A stretch of 58,967 bases of DNA, taken from the NCBI GenBank assembly GCA_937920495.1, contig CALEUQ010000026.1, forward strand, positions 1 through 58,967, in the 5' to 3' direction. The translations under genes and the position numbers were made by a program. The notes under the pieces are model-generated. The model made no database searches and was not told the origin of the DNA. It saw only the letters and a list, made by a program, of their open reading frames with translations. Positions 1 to 7,859 of this stretch are shown here, one piece after another (position 1 is the first letter of the stretch; every line of letters begins with the position of its first letter). Source of the stretch: an uncultured bacterium (GTDB lineage: Bacteria > Spirochaetota > UBA4802 > UB4802).

Positions 1-30
1 ATTTTCATTTTTTATTTTCAATAATCTTTG

Positions 31-855
31 TTATGGGTTACTCCTCTTATATGTGCTAACTTCTTTTACAAACTCTTTGAATAGATTATCAAATAACGGA
101 TTTTCCTGGCGCATCATTTCAGGATGAAACTGTGTACCTACTATGAATGTTTCTCCTGTGTGTTCTATCCCCTCAACTGATCCATCAAGTGAGCGTGCAT
201 TTATTATAAAGCCTAAAGCTAACTTTTTTACTGCCTGGTGGTGATATGAATTTACTGAGATAGTATCGTTTTCCATGATTGTTCTCAAACGGCTGTTCTT
301 GAAAATGTTTATTTCATGGTAACATGGCATGGCATGTGTATATACATAAAGATTAAGACTTTTGCGATGGATTACCTTTTTGTCAGATTTAAATTGTGTT
401 GGTATATCCTGATATAATGAACCACCATACAACACGTTAAGCATCTGGCAGCCACGGCAAATTCCAAGTACTGGCATCTTATGTTTTTGTGCATATGCAA
501 GTACAAAGAATTCCAGCTCGTCAAGTTTTTTATCCACACTTTCCAGATATTTATATTCCGCTTCGCCGTATCGTGACGGGTGTATGTCAAAGCCACCAGG
601 GATAAGCAAACCGCTGATTTTTTGAAGCTTCTTAATAATATCCTGGTTACTATCGCTTACAAAAATCCGTATAACATTGGCCCGGTGAGCCTGCATGGCG
701 TGGATATAATCTTTATTGATATCAATTCCATATTTCAATAACCTGGTCTGAATTGTGCCATAGGTAATACCTATGCATGGTGCATCAGGGAATTCTTTAA
801 CCTGTGTACATGAAATTGTAATAGTGACCAGTAGCAACAACCATAAACGTTTCAT
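31..855 (-). CDS. Class I glutamine amidotransferase-like (peptidase C26) lipoprotein
   Basis: Encodes 274 residues resembling the gamma-glutamyl-GABA hydrolase (PuuD-like) branch of class I glutamine amidotransferases, which cleave gamma-glutamyl amide bonds. The nucleophile is Cys133 in GICRGCQML, and His244 and Glu246 of QFHPEM complete the triad. The PGGFD loop near residue 87 also fits. Unusually for a family that is mostly cytosolic, the N-terminus is a lipoprotein signal with lipobox ITISC (Cys16), so the enzyme should be anchored in the periplasm. A good ribosome site (GAAAGGAG) precedes the ATG. It is a single-gene unit facing the window edge. The substrate is not determinable; family assignment is firm, and the cell location rests on the signal peptide. 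Confidence 0.85.
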   Translation of the reverse strand: MKRLWLLLLVTITISCTQVKEFPDAPCIGITYGTIQTRLLKYGIDINKDYIHAMQAHRANVIRIFVSDSNQDIIKKLQKISGLLIPGGFDIHPSRYGEAEYKYLESVDKKLDELEFFVLAYAQKHKMPVLGICRGCQMLNVLYGGSLYQDIPTQFKSDKKVIHRKSLNLYVYTHAMPCYHEINIFKNSRLRTIMENDTISVNSYHHQAVKKLALGFIINARSLDGSVEGIEHTGETFIVGTQFHPEMMRQENPLFDNLFKEFVKEVSTYKRSNP

Positions 856-1183
856 ACGTTGCTCCTTTCACAATATGATAGGGTGCAATGGATTTTTGCT
901 TCTTTCAATGCACCTGTAAAAAACAGTTCACTATGTATTGATAATACTGGATAACTATCAATTATGCAATGCAAAATTATAAAAAATGCACCAATTATTC
1001 CTTATAATTATTTTGTGAATGATGATGTGTACACCTGACTGCATATGGCGTTAGTATTCTATGTTTCATTATCTGTATATATGTCTTGACAGGACATGAC
1101 ACAACAAATAGAAATGAAGCCTATTGTATAGTGTTGAAAAAAGTTTGTAATATGAATATGATTAAACTAGAGAGTGTATAGTT
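856..1183. other. Intergenic region with candidate promoter for the GDPD gene
   Basis: This AT-rich gap separates two divergent genes and holds no open frame I can support. A possible sigma-70 promoter on the plus strand is TTGACA at 1086-1091 with a weak TAGAAA at 1109-1114 (17-base spacing), about 70 bases before the downstream ATG. Confidence 0.35.
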
Positions 1184-1981
1184 ATGAAAAAGCCATTTTT
1201 TGAAAAACCAGCCCGTATCTTTGCTCACAGGGGATATTCAAAAGAATATCCGGAGAACACCGCACTGGCGTTTGAAAAAGCAATTGAGTTAGGTGCGGAT
1301 GTCATTGAAACTGATGCGCATATCACCAGGGATGGGTATGTGGTGATAGTTCATGATCAGGAACTATCGCACATAACAAATGGGAAGGGAAATGTAAATG
1401 AACTGACAGTAGAAGAAATTAAAAAGCTTGATGCTGCGTATTACTTTACAATTGATGGCCAGACCTATCCCTTCAGAGGCAAAGGTATAGCCATTATGAC
1501 GCTAGAGGAAATGCTGCACGCTTTTCCCAACCAGCGCTTTAATGTTGATCTGAAAGATAATAGCATTGTACTGGCAGAAAAATTTTGTGATACAGTGTTA
1601 AAACTAAAAGCAGAGCACAGAGTGCTTGGTGCATCTCAGCATGGGAAGAATTTGCAATATATCAGGAGGCGTATTCCAACAATGGCAACATCATTTGGGC
1701 TGTGGGGTGTACTGGCCTTTTACTTTTTATTCAGGTCCGGGCTTTTAGGGCTTTTTAAAAGTTTTCCAGGCGATGCACTGCAGATACCAGAATATATAGG
1801 GCCATCACATCTGGCAAATGGGGCACTGATACGTATGGCGCATGATCGCGGCATACAGGTTGATGTGTGGACAATAAACCATGAACGTGATATGCGCAGG
1901 CTGCTTGATGTTGACGTTGATGGAATAGTAACTGATGATATACCGCTTTTAAAGAAGGTGCTTGAGGATTATCCACTATAG
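1184..1981 (+). CDS. Glycerophosphodiester phosphodiesterase family protein
   Basis: A 265-residue GDPD-family TIM-barrel hydrolase that releases an alcohol and glycerol-3-phosphate from glycerophosphodiesters. The N-terminal signature is intact: AHRGYS with catalytic His15 and Arg16, PENT with Glu24, metal ligands in the IETDAH segment (Glu42, Asp44) and the second catalytic His57 in VIVHD. There is no signal peptide, so it is probably cytosolic. The hydrophobic patch near residues 168-190 could be an amphipathic membrane-contact helix, as in other long bacterial GDPDs. It stands alone, with an AGAGAG-type ribosome site. The coding sequence carries two near-copies of the GGCGATAG motif facing each other around 1350-1370. 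Confidence 0.9.
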   Translation: MKKPFFEKPARIFAHRGYSKEYPENTALAFEKAIELGADVIETDAHITRDGYVVIVHDQELSHITNGKGNVNELTVEEIKKLDAAYYFTIDGQTYPFRGKGIAIMTLEEMLHAFPNQRFNVDLKDNSIVLAEKFCDTVLKLKAEHRVLGASQHGKNLQYIRRRIPTMATSFGLWGVLAFYFLFRSGLLGLFKSFPGDALQIPEYIGPSHLANGALIRMAHDRGIQVDVWTINHERDMRRLLDVDVDGIVTDDIPLLKKVLEDYPL

Positions 1982-2082
1982 TGAGTGTTATGAAATGATA
2001 ATTTTTCACAATGTGTATACATCAGTGTGATTGGTTATGTGTAATCATAATTTTGTAAATAACACTGCTACAGGAAGAAGAT

Positions 2083-2431
2083 ATGGATGAGAATATACGC
2101 TGGCTGTAAAGGTTAGAGAATTTTGGGAAAGCTTTTGAGCAATTAAACGCAGCAGTTATTTCTTATAATACGCAAGGTTTAAATGAGCTTGAAAAGCAAG
2201 GAATGATTCAGGCTTTTGAATATACCTTTGAACTTGCCTGGAATTTAATAAGGTTCTGATATTGATATAGTGATTGTTGCTCCGCATATGGAGTTTTCTG
2301 AATATTTAAAGCTTTATTCTATGCTGGATGATCTGGAGATACCGTATACACTTGATGTAACAAAATATGAGCTGATTGATGAAAAGATGAAAGCTCATAT
2401 ACAACGGGTAGGCATAGAAATATACAGTTGA
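2083..2431 (+). pseudogene. Decayed HEPN/MNT pair remnant (substrate-binding protein fused to nucleotidyltransferase tail)
   Basis: From ATG 2083 the translation resembles the start of the HI0074-type protein encoded at 2750-3151 (matching the pattern KxGMIQxFEYTFELAW), but it has an in-frame TAA at codon 9 and ends at about codon 59. The next open stretch, in another frame from about 2250, begins GSDIDIVIVA and runs to TGA 2429-2431. It reads as the C-terminal part of an MNT nucleotidyltransferase: the DxD segment is present but the GSRAxG half is missing. The simplest reading is an internal deletion that joined the two genes of a HEPN/MNT pair, plus a nonsense mutation. No functional product is expected. 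Confidence 0.7.
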
Positions 2432-2486
2432 CAGCTATAAAAATCAATTTTACAACTATACAAATATAAATAAACATAATAAGTGT

Positions 2487-2762
2487 TTACAATATTTTTA
2501 CACCAACACGCTCTATGTGTTCAAGTAACTTTTTGTTTTTTATCTTCTCTATATTAATCACATCAAAAAAATAGGGCAATGTGGTTTCTTCATTGAGGTA
2601 ATATGATATCAGTCGCTCATCCCCAACAATGGCAAGATCAATATCGCTTGTTTTCTTATTGCATCCTTTGGCTCGAGAACCAAATATAATGCAGTGTGAT
2701 ACGCCATGTGCTTTTAAAACATCAATGATTTGCTTATATTCGTTTTCAGTTAATCCAAACAT
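2487..2762 (-). CDS. MNT-type nucleotidyltransferase domain protein (HI0073-like)
   Basis: A 91-residue minimal nucleotidyltransferase. The active-site signature is complete: Gly28-Ser29 in GSRAKG followed by Asp40 and Asp42 in SDIDLAI. Small proteins of this type are the MNT partners of HEPN proteins; in characterised pairs they add AMP to the HEPN toxin. The ATG lies inside the 3' end of the upstream gene (13-base overlap), so the two are translationally coupled. A good match to the tail of the decayed copy at 2083-2431 shows that such pairs were duplicated here. An antitoxin role is inferred from the family and not shown by this sequence. Confidence 0.85.
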   Translation of the reverse strand: MFGLTENEYKQIIDVLKAHGVSHCIIFGSRAKGCNKKTSDIDLAIVGDERLISYYLNEETTLPYFFDVINIEKIKNKKLLEHIERVGVKIL

Positions 2763-3151
2763 AATTTATTTTTAAATGTAATATATAAATTTTCCAGCAT
2801 CTCAAAATACTCTGTTTTGATTTTATTGTACACTTCATTGGCTATTTCTTCATCATATACATGGACTGTAATATTTCTAGTGTTCAAAGCCTTAATCCAT
2901 GTTTCAGCATCATTAATAATACTGGCGGTATATGCTGTTTTGATTGCTTCTCTTGGCGAATTAACAGTATAACCTTCAAATTCACAATAATCTTTTAAAA
3001 GTTTCCATCCAATTTCAAAGGTAAGCTCACAAAATTGAATAATACCTGCTTTTTCCACAATTGAAGGGTTATCAATTTGCAAGGAATCCTTAAGCATGTT
3101 AAATGCATTTTCATAATTTTGGAATCGTTGTTTATATCGTATATCCTTCAT
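2750..3151 (-). CDS. HEPN-like nucleotidyltransferase substrate-binding protein (HI0074 family)
   Basis: A 133-residue all-helical protein of the HI0074 family, the partner of the adjacent MNT nucleotidyltransferase. It carries the RNxxxH motif (Arg92, Asn93, His97 in TRNITVHVYDE) that forms the ribonuclease-type site of HEPN proteins, and the family signature ELTFEIGWKLLKDY near residues 42-55. It is the first gene of the two-gene operon and overlaps the next by 13 bases. The order HEPN then MNT is typical. The pair is likely a toxin-antitoxin module, but HI0074-type proteins have also been described only as substrate-binding subunits, so the toxic activity is an inference. Confidence 0.82.
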   Translation of the reverse strand: MKDIRYKQRFQNYENAFNMLKDSLQIDNPSIVEKAGIIQFCELTFEIGWKLLKDYCEFEGYTVNSPREAIKTAYTASIINDAETWIKALNTRNITVHVYDEEIANEVYNKIKTEYFEMLENLYITFKNKLCLD

Positions 3152-3280
3152 TTATGTCCTGATGTACGCTTTTTATGATAAAATATAAATTGAAATGAGC
3201 AATTGTCAAATAAAAATAAAAGATTAAGAGTGTATTCACAACAATAAAATTTTATTGACACAAAGTATTAAATTATTACT

Positions 3281-3308
3281 TTGACAAAATCATTTGCAGT
3301 GATATATT
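3281..3308 (+). promoter_or_regulatory. Sigma-70 promoter for the tRNA pair
   Basis: TTGACA at 3281-3286 and TATATT at 3303-3308 with 16-base spacing. Transcription would start about 20 bases before tRNA-Pro. Confidence 0.6.
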
Positions 3309-3334
3309 TCTTCACATACAATATGTATTCATTT

Positions 3335-3409
<75 letters not shown>

Positions 3410-3418
3410 ATTCTTTAC

Positions 3419-3492
<74 letters not shown>

Positions 3493-3811
3493 CATACCTT
3501 CCCTAAAAAGATTCTATAACAATCAGATTCAGATAATAAGCTACCTGTATGCGTTTTTTACATGAATAAAAGAAAAATCACGATTTCCTTAAATAAAATT
3601 TGTGAACAAAATAAACATAGTGTACACCCCTGCCGACTTTGGCGGCGGGGGTGTACGCCGTTTTATTAACAAAATATTTTTAAGGAATTATTAGAGAAGG
3701 AAAATCAAAGATGAAAACGCAATTGAAGGTGCTGTAGCCATTGGTGGGGCACAAGTAAATGAGATAGTTCTTAAAAGCGATGCCCTGTTAACGTACTAAG
3801 TGAAGATCTAT
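3493..3811. other. Intergenic region after the tRNA genes
   Basis: It contains the palindrome at 3622-3656. Beyond it, a stop-bounded plus-strand frame (about 3695-3799) has no start codon and translates to a short tail (with ENAIEGAVAIGG). That may be a gene remnant, but I cannot name it. Confidence 0.4.
3622..3656. repeat. GC-rich palindromic repeat, copy 1 (possible tRNA terminator)
   Basis: Arms GTACACCCCTGCCGAC and GGCGGCGGGGGTGTAC flank TTT and give a 16-base stem with two mismatches, followed by GCCGTTTTATT. It is strikingly GC-rich for this genome. Related copies lie at 11475-11505 and 35737-35765. It may terminate the tRNA transcript. Confidence 0.75.
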
Positions 3812-5065
3812 TTACGTATTCTTGAAACGTTTTGGACAGCCTTTAATTTCTGTATCCAGAAAATGTACAACACCATCCATTATCTCGATCGTTGCGTGTA
3901 CAACTTCGGGTTCAATGTGCTCTGTGGTGTCATTCATGGTGTGATACACACTATCTTCTTGTTCAACCTCAGTGGGCAATGCAATTAATGTTGTTGCCAC
4001 TGCACCGGCTTTAGCTAGTGGTGCTGCATCGGTGGCGCCGGTTCCAGGATACATGGCAAATGTGCTGGCAGGGTATCCCTTGCTATGAGCTATCGCCACA
4101 CATCTTTTTGCAAATTCTTCTGAAAGCTTTACAAAACCGTTCACATCACCTGTCAAAAATTTGACAAGCTTTTGTTTATACAGGCTGTCAATATTCAGGT
4201 GATACGTTGGCATGCTGCCTATGAGCTCTTTGTATTTGTGAGCAAATGCCTTTGATCCTTTAAGTCCACATTCCTCGCCATCAAAGCTTGCAAAAATTAT
4301 GCGGGTATATTGGGGGCGATAGTTACTGTAATATTTTGCCATCACTATAGTTAATGCGCTTGCTATAAGGTTATCTCCAGCACCTGGCGTTGCGTGTTTG
4401 CTTTTAAAAAAAAGCATCTGTAGGTTTGCAATACCAAGCAGAATGATTGCCACCATGAAAATGGTATGAGCTGTGTGTGAACCAAACCAGTAGTTGTTTG
4501 CAACTATCAGCCATCCAGTGACAAGCGACAGCACCATGGAAAGAATAATTGATGCAACGCGTATGCGATATAGCCGCGGGGTTGTGCGCATATACCGGAA
4601 CTCAAACGCACTGTCGTGATGTCCACTGATGATAATTTGCTGGCGCACTTCTTTTGTAGGCTGTATAATCCCAATTGCATTATAACCTTGTTGCGGTTTG
4701 TAAAGAAAATCAAATGTGCCTTTATAAAGAATAAATTGCTGTGTTGCAAAGATGTTGGCAAGAGTAAATACTATGGCAGCCAATATGTAGCATTGTAAAA
4801 AAATTAAGATAACTGCTGCTACAAACATCCATGGTACAATAGTAAGAAATCCTAAAAAAGCACCGGGATGAGTTACAAAGTACTGTATACGGGCTGAGTT
4901 GCAATATACACTATAAAGAATTTGTAATATTCGTGCAGTGACATACGAATCATTTGAGCAGGATGGTCGCGGGCCAATAGTGTCAATAATTGTCTCAACA
5001 ATGTCGAATGCATATCTGGTAAGTGAGTTTCGTATTCTTTTGTTCATCATCTTTTTCTTGTTCAT
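3812..5065 (-). CDS. Membrane-associated M28 family zinc aminopeptidase
   Basis: An M28-family metallopeptidase of about 417 residues. The di-zinc ligand set can be read in order: SGHHDS (His, Asp), PGAGDNLIAS (bridging Asp), DGEECGLKGS (catalytic Glu and ligand Glu), HLNIDS (Asp) and YHTMNDTTEHI (last His). Two hydrophobic blocks, one ahead of the peptidase core and one inside it after GHHDS, suggest four to five membrane spans, so the catalytic domain is membrane-tethered. The frame stays open upstream to a TTG at 5107; I prefer ATG 5065, but no clear ribosome site decides it. Codons of the gene include two exact GGCGATAG-type motifs (4090-4097 and 4315-4322). The substrate is unknown. Confidence 0.85.
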   Translation of the reverse strand: MNKKKMMNKRIRNSLTRYAFDIVETIIDTIGPRPSCSNDSYVTARILQILYSVYCNSARIQYFVTHPGAFLGFLTIVPWMFVAAVILIFLQCYILAAIVFTLANIFATQQFILYKGTFDFLYKPQQGYNAIGIIQPTKEVRQQIIISGHHDSAFEFRYMRTTPRLYRIRVASIILSMVLSLVTGWLIVANNYWFGSHTAHTIFMVAIILLGIANLQMLFFKSKHATPGAGDNLIASALTIVMAKYYSNYRPQYTRIIFASFDGEECGLKGSKAFAHKYKELIGSMPTYHLNIDSLYKQKLVKFLTGDVNGFVKLSEEFAKRCVAIAHSKGYPASTFAMYPGTGATDAAPLAKAGAVATTLIALPTEVEQEDSVYHTMNDTTEHIEPEVVHATIEIMDGVVHFLDTEIKGCPKRFKNT

Positions 5066-5138
5066 CTTATTACAGAGCACGTTGTTGCAAAGCATTTTTT
5101 CAAGCAATGAGTGTCAGCAATCATTACATCCAGGGTAA

Positions 5139-5146
5139 CTATCGCC
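5139..5146 (-). repeat. GGCGATAG motif (extended GGCGATAGTTAC), intergenic
   Basis: The plus strand reads GGGTAACTATCGCC, a full 12-base form of the dispersed motif described in the findings. It lies between the M28 gene and the efflux operon. Confidence 0.8.
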
Positions 5147-5242
5147 AGATTATAAGTAAAAGATACTACCATGACATAAACTTCAATAACTTTTTTTAAA
5201 AAACGAGTTTGTGTTCAATTTTTTATTGAAACTTTTTGGTTA

Positions 5243-5260
5243 TTTGGCTAAATTGCCAAA
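5243..5260. promoter_or_regulatory. ArsR-type operator candidate upstream of the RND operon
   Basis: The inverted repeat TTTGGC, spacer TAAATT, GCCAAA matches the core of the larger palindrome upstream of arsR (11564-11595) with the same six-base spacer and one spacer change. It implies control of the efflux operon by the ArsR protein encoded at 11627. Confidence 0.65.
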
Positions 5261-5339
5261 GATATGATATTGTTTAAATTATCAACAAGTTACTATCATT
5301 ATCACTAAACGATATTTAGATAGTACAATAAGGTTCCGG

Positions 5340-5372
5340 GGACACCTTTTAGCAAATGTGACGGCGGTGTCC
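5340..5372 (+). terminator. Hairpin with T tract in the efflux operon leader
   Basis: GGACACC pairs with GGTGTCC across a 19-base loop and is followed by TTTTCATT. It lies between the operator and the GTG start, so it could be a terminator for upstream transcription or an attenuator. The preceding GGTTCCGGGG makes the segment look like a small inserted element. Confidence 0.4.
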
Positions 5373-5454
5373 TTTTCATTACTAATAGCGAACTTTGTTC
5401 ATCAAGTCAATAACGTGGCGTGTGATCCTATTTCTTTTAATAAGGAGGTTGCGT

Positions 5455-6807
5455 GTGATTTCTGGTAAATACACACATCATGATAATATAGGTGTTAAAT
5501 GTGGAATATATTTTATGTGCCTTCTGTTGTGGTTATTTTCATTGCATACTGCTGCATACTCGCAGGAAAAGCACTATACATTACAAGAATGTGTAGCAAT
5601 GGGACTAAAAAGCAATAACGATGTATTGCTCCAGAGAAGCAAAGTTGAAGAAGCACGATATAAATATTATCAACAATTGGCGGCGTATCTACCCCAGATT
5701 GATGCAAGTCTTGCATATAAAAAATATGATAAGCTTCCGTTAACACAGAAAGAGCTTGCTGGAGTACAAAAAATAGGCTCAAGGCCCCCTTTTGATGATT
5801 ATATTGCAGGGCTGGTATTAAATCAGGTTGTTTTTTCAGGATCAAAGTGGTATCAGATCAAAGCTTTAAAGAGTGCGTATGATAATGAAATGATGAAGAT
5901 GGATCTTTTGGTTCAAAAAGTTAAATTGCAAATTGCTAAAGCTTTTTATGAACAATTACGCAGCACTATTGCTGTGAAAATTCAAAGTGAATTGAGTGAT
6001 AAACTTCAGGAGCAAAGAATTGTAACTGAATTATTATATAAAGGCGGCAAACTGACAAACATCGATTTTTTAAAAATACAAACTCAATTAGCTTCTTCGC
6101 TGGATGTTCTGGAAAATTTAAAGAATCTTGCGTATTCTAAGGCATTGATGTTAGGGCAGGTTATGGGTATTGATGAACCTGTATATGCACAGCATGAATT
6201 GACAGTACCCGATGATAACTTTTATGATATAACAAAGTGTAGCACGCTTCCCCGTAATCATCCTGAACTGGAAGTTGCACGGTTATTCAAAGAAAAAAGT
6301 GATATAGAAAAAGATCAGGCATACAGCACCTTTATGCCAACAATATATTTTAATGCCAATTACTATCGAGAAGAATCCAGATTTTTTCCCGGTTATCCCA
6401 ACTGGTATATTGGATTTATTGCCACAATGCCCATATTTCATGGTGGAAGTTTGTATACTGAAGTGAAGCAGGCGTATGCCCGATACGATCAGGCATATGA
6501 GCAGTTACGAAAGACTGAAATTGAATTTGGCGTGAAATATCAGGTTGCCTTAGCTACGCTTAAAGACAGAAAGAACAGGATAGTGACAACTCAAAAAACA
6601 CTGGATTTAGCCAGAGAAGCGCTGACCGCATCTGAGTTAAAATACAAAACAGGCAAATTAACCACTATTGAACTACTTGATGCCCACATTGTCTGGAACA
6701 ATGCATACCTGGCATATATGAATGGTTTAATTGATTTTTATATTGCATGCGAAGAGATGGAATATTTTTATATGGGAAGACAGATGGATAAGGAGGAAAT
6801 ACAATGA
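5455..6807 (+). CDS. TolC-like outer membrane efflux protein
   Basis: An outer membrane channel of the TolC family, 450 residues, that should complete a tripartite pump with the next two genes. The mature region has the repeated helical organisation of the family: YTLQECVAMGLKSNND near the N-terminus, long coiled helices, PEL-type motifs and a second half ending with AREALTASELKYKTGKLTT, the family's typical repeat. I chose the GTG start at 5455 because AAGGAGG sits at 5442-5448, six bases upstream; the frame is open further upstream but without such a site. From this start the protein begins with about 20 polar residues and then a hydrophobic signal segment ending at AAYSQ. The stop overlaps the next ATG by four bases. 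Confidence 0.88.
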   Translation: MISGKYTHHDNIGVKCGIYFMCLLLWLFSLHTAAYSQEKHYTLQECVAMGLKSNNDVLLQRSKVEEARYKYYQQLAAYLPQIDASLAYKKYDKLPLTQKELAGVQKIGSRPPFDDYIAGLVLNQVVFSGSKWYQIKALKSAYDNEMMKMDLLVQKVKLQIAKAFYEQLRSTIAVKIQSELSDKLQEQRIVTELLYKGGKLTNIDFLKIQTQLASSLDVLENLKNLAYSKALMLGQVMGIDEPVYAQHELTVPDDNFYDITKCSTLPRNHPELEVARLFKEKSDIEKDQAYSTFMPTIYFNANYYREESRFFPGYPNWYIGFIATMPIFHGGSLYTEVKQAYARYDQAYEQLRKTEIEFGVKYQVALATLKDRKNRIVTTQKTLDLAREALTASELKYKTGKLTTIELLDAHIVWNNAYLAYMNGLIDFYIACEEMEYFYMGRQMDKEEIQ

Positions 6808-7847
6808 GGCGGCTGGCTATTATTTTTATGATTATAGGACTATTTTTGGTATCAGGTTGCAAGGAAAAGCCAAAGCAGGAAGAAAAGATAATACCTGTTA
6901 AAACCATGATCATAAAACCAAAAGATATCCATTCACGTGTTTCAGTTATGGGAACTGTTGATTCAAAAGTACATACATGGATCAAAGCAACAACAGAAGG
7001 GTTTGTGAAGTCGCTTGCTGTGAAAGAAGGTTCTTATATTTATGAAGGACAGGTTGCCTGTTACATCATGCCTGTCGATTCACAGAATATGTTAGGACAG
7101 GCACAGCTGGAATATAACAGGGCAAAGCGTGAATATGAAAATGCTGATGAATCGCATAAAGAAATGGCAAAGATGAAGCTGGAAGAGATGCAGCGCATGC
7201 TGCAGTCCTCATACGACCTGTATAAGCCTGTTCCCGCAGTGAGTCCCGTAAGCGGAACGGTTCTGTCAAAAACTATCGAAAACGGGAGTATGGTAAGTTT
7301 AAAACAAAATCTCATTGAAATAGCGGATTTACAAAAATTGATAGTGAGATCCTCATTGCCTGAAGATCTGATTTCAAAAGTAAAGGTTGGAGACAGTGCC
7401 TGGGTGCATGTACAGAATGATAGCCAGAATATTAGCTTACAGGGGAGGATCACAGTAATAACGTTTGGCATAAACCCAATTTCCAAAACAGCTGGCGTTG
7501 AAATACAAATACAAAGAAATTCTCTGTTAAAACCAGGTATGACAGCTGTAGTTGATTTTATCACTGATCGTAGTGTCAAAACAATTGTTGTTCCTGTGGA
7601 ATCAGTGCTGATAGATTATCAGGGTAATAAAAAAGTATTTATAGTGCAAGAAGGAAAGGCTGTTGAAAAAAAGGTAATAACAGGGATAGAATCCAACACC
7701 GAAATTGAAATACGACAGGGATTATCATTTGGAGATGAACTTGTTGTGCTTGGTCAGGAAAACTGTAAAAACAATGCAAAAGTTAAGGTTATGAAGCAAC
7801 AACAGGAAAAACAAAGTCAAACCAGGAAAAAAATGCAAACTAAATAA
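6804..7847 (+). CDS. RND periplasmic adaptor (membrane fusion) lipoprotein
   Basis: A 347-residue HlyD/AcrA-type adaptor that bridges the inner membrane pump and the outer membrane channel. The signal peptide ends in a lipobox (LVSGC, Cys19), so it is lipid-anchored. The order then follows the family: a barrel/lipoyl half (VMGTVDSKVHTWIKATTEGFVKSL), a short helical hairpin at about residues 90-135, a second lipoyl half (VSGTVLSKTIENGSMV) and beta-barrel and membrane-proximal domains (GMTAVVDF, VPVESVL). It starts inside the tolC-like stop codon (ATGA) and precedes the transporter by 12 bases. The charged C-terminal tail rich in Lys and Gln is a minor oddity. Confidence 0.9.
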   Translation: MRRLAIIFMIIGLFLVSGCKEKPKQEEKIIPVKTMIIKPKDIHSRVSVMGTVDSKVHTWIKATTEGFVKSLAVKEGSYIYEGQVACYIMPVDSQNMLGQAQLEYNRAKREYENADESHKEMAKMKLEEMQRMLQSSYDLYKPVPAVSPVSGTVLSKTIENGSMVSLKQNLIEIADLQKLIVRSSLPEDLISKVKVGDSAWVHVQNDSQNISLQGRITVITFGINPISKTAGVEIQIQRNSLLKPGMTAVVDFITDRSVKTIVVPVESVLIDYQGNKKVFIVQEGKAVEKKVITGIESNTEIEIRQGLSFGDELVVLGQENCKNNAKVKVMKQQQEKQSQTRKKMQTK

Positions 7848-7859
7848 AGGCTATAGAAT

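Noticed and set aside
1350..1372. Facing near-copies of the GGCGATAG motif inside the GDPD gene, as a regulatory hairpin
   Set aside because: Both copies have one mismatch and sit in conserved codons of the catalytic region, so coding constraint explains them.
3695..3799. Short stop-bounded frame with ENAIEGAVAIGG
   Set aside because: No start codon or ribosome site and no family match; kept only as a remark.
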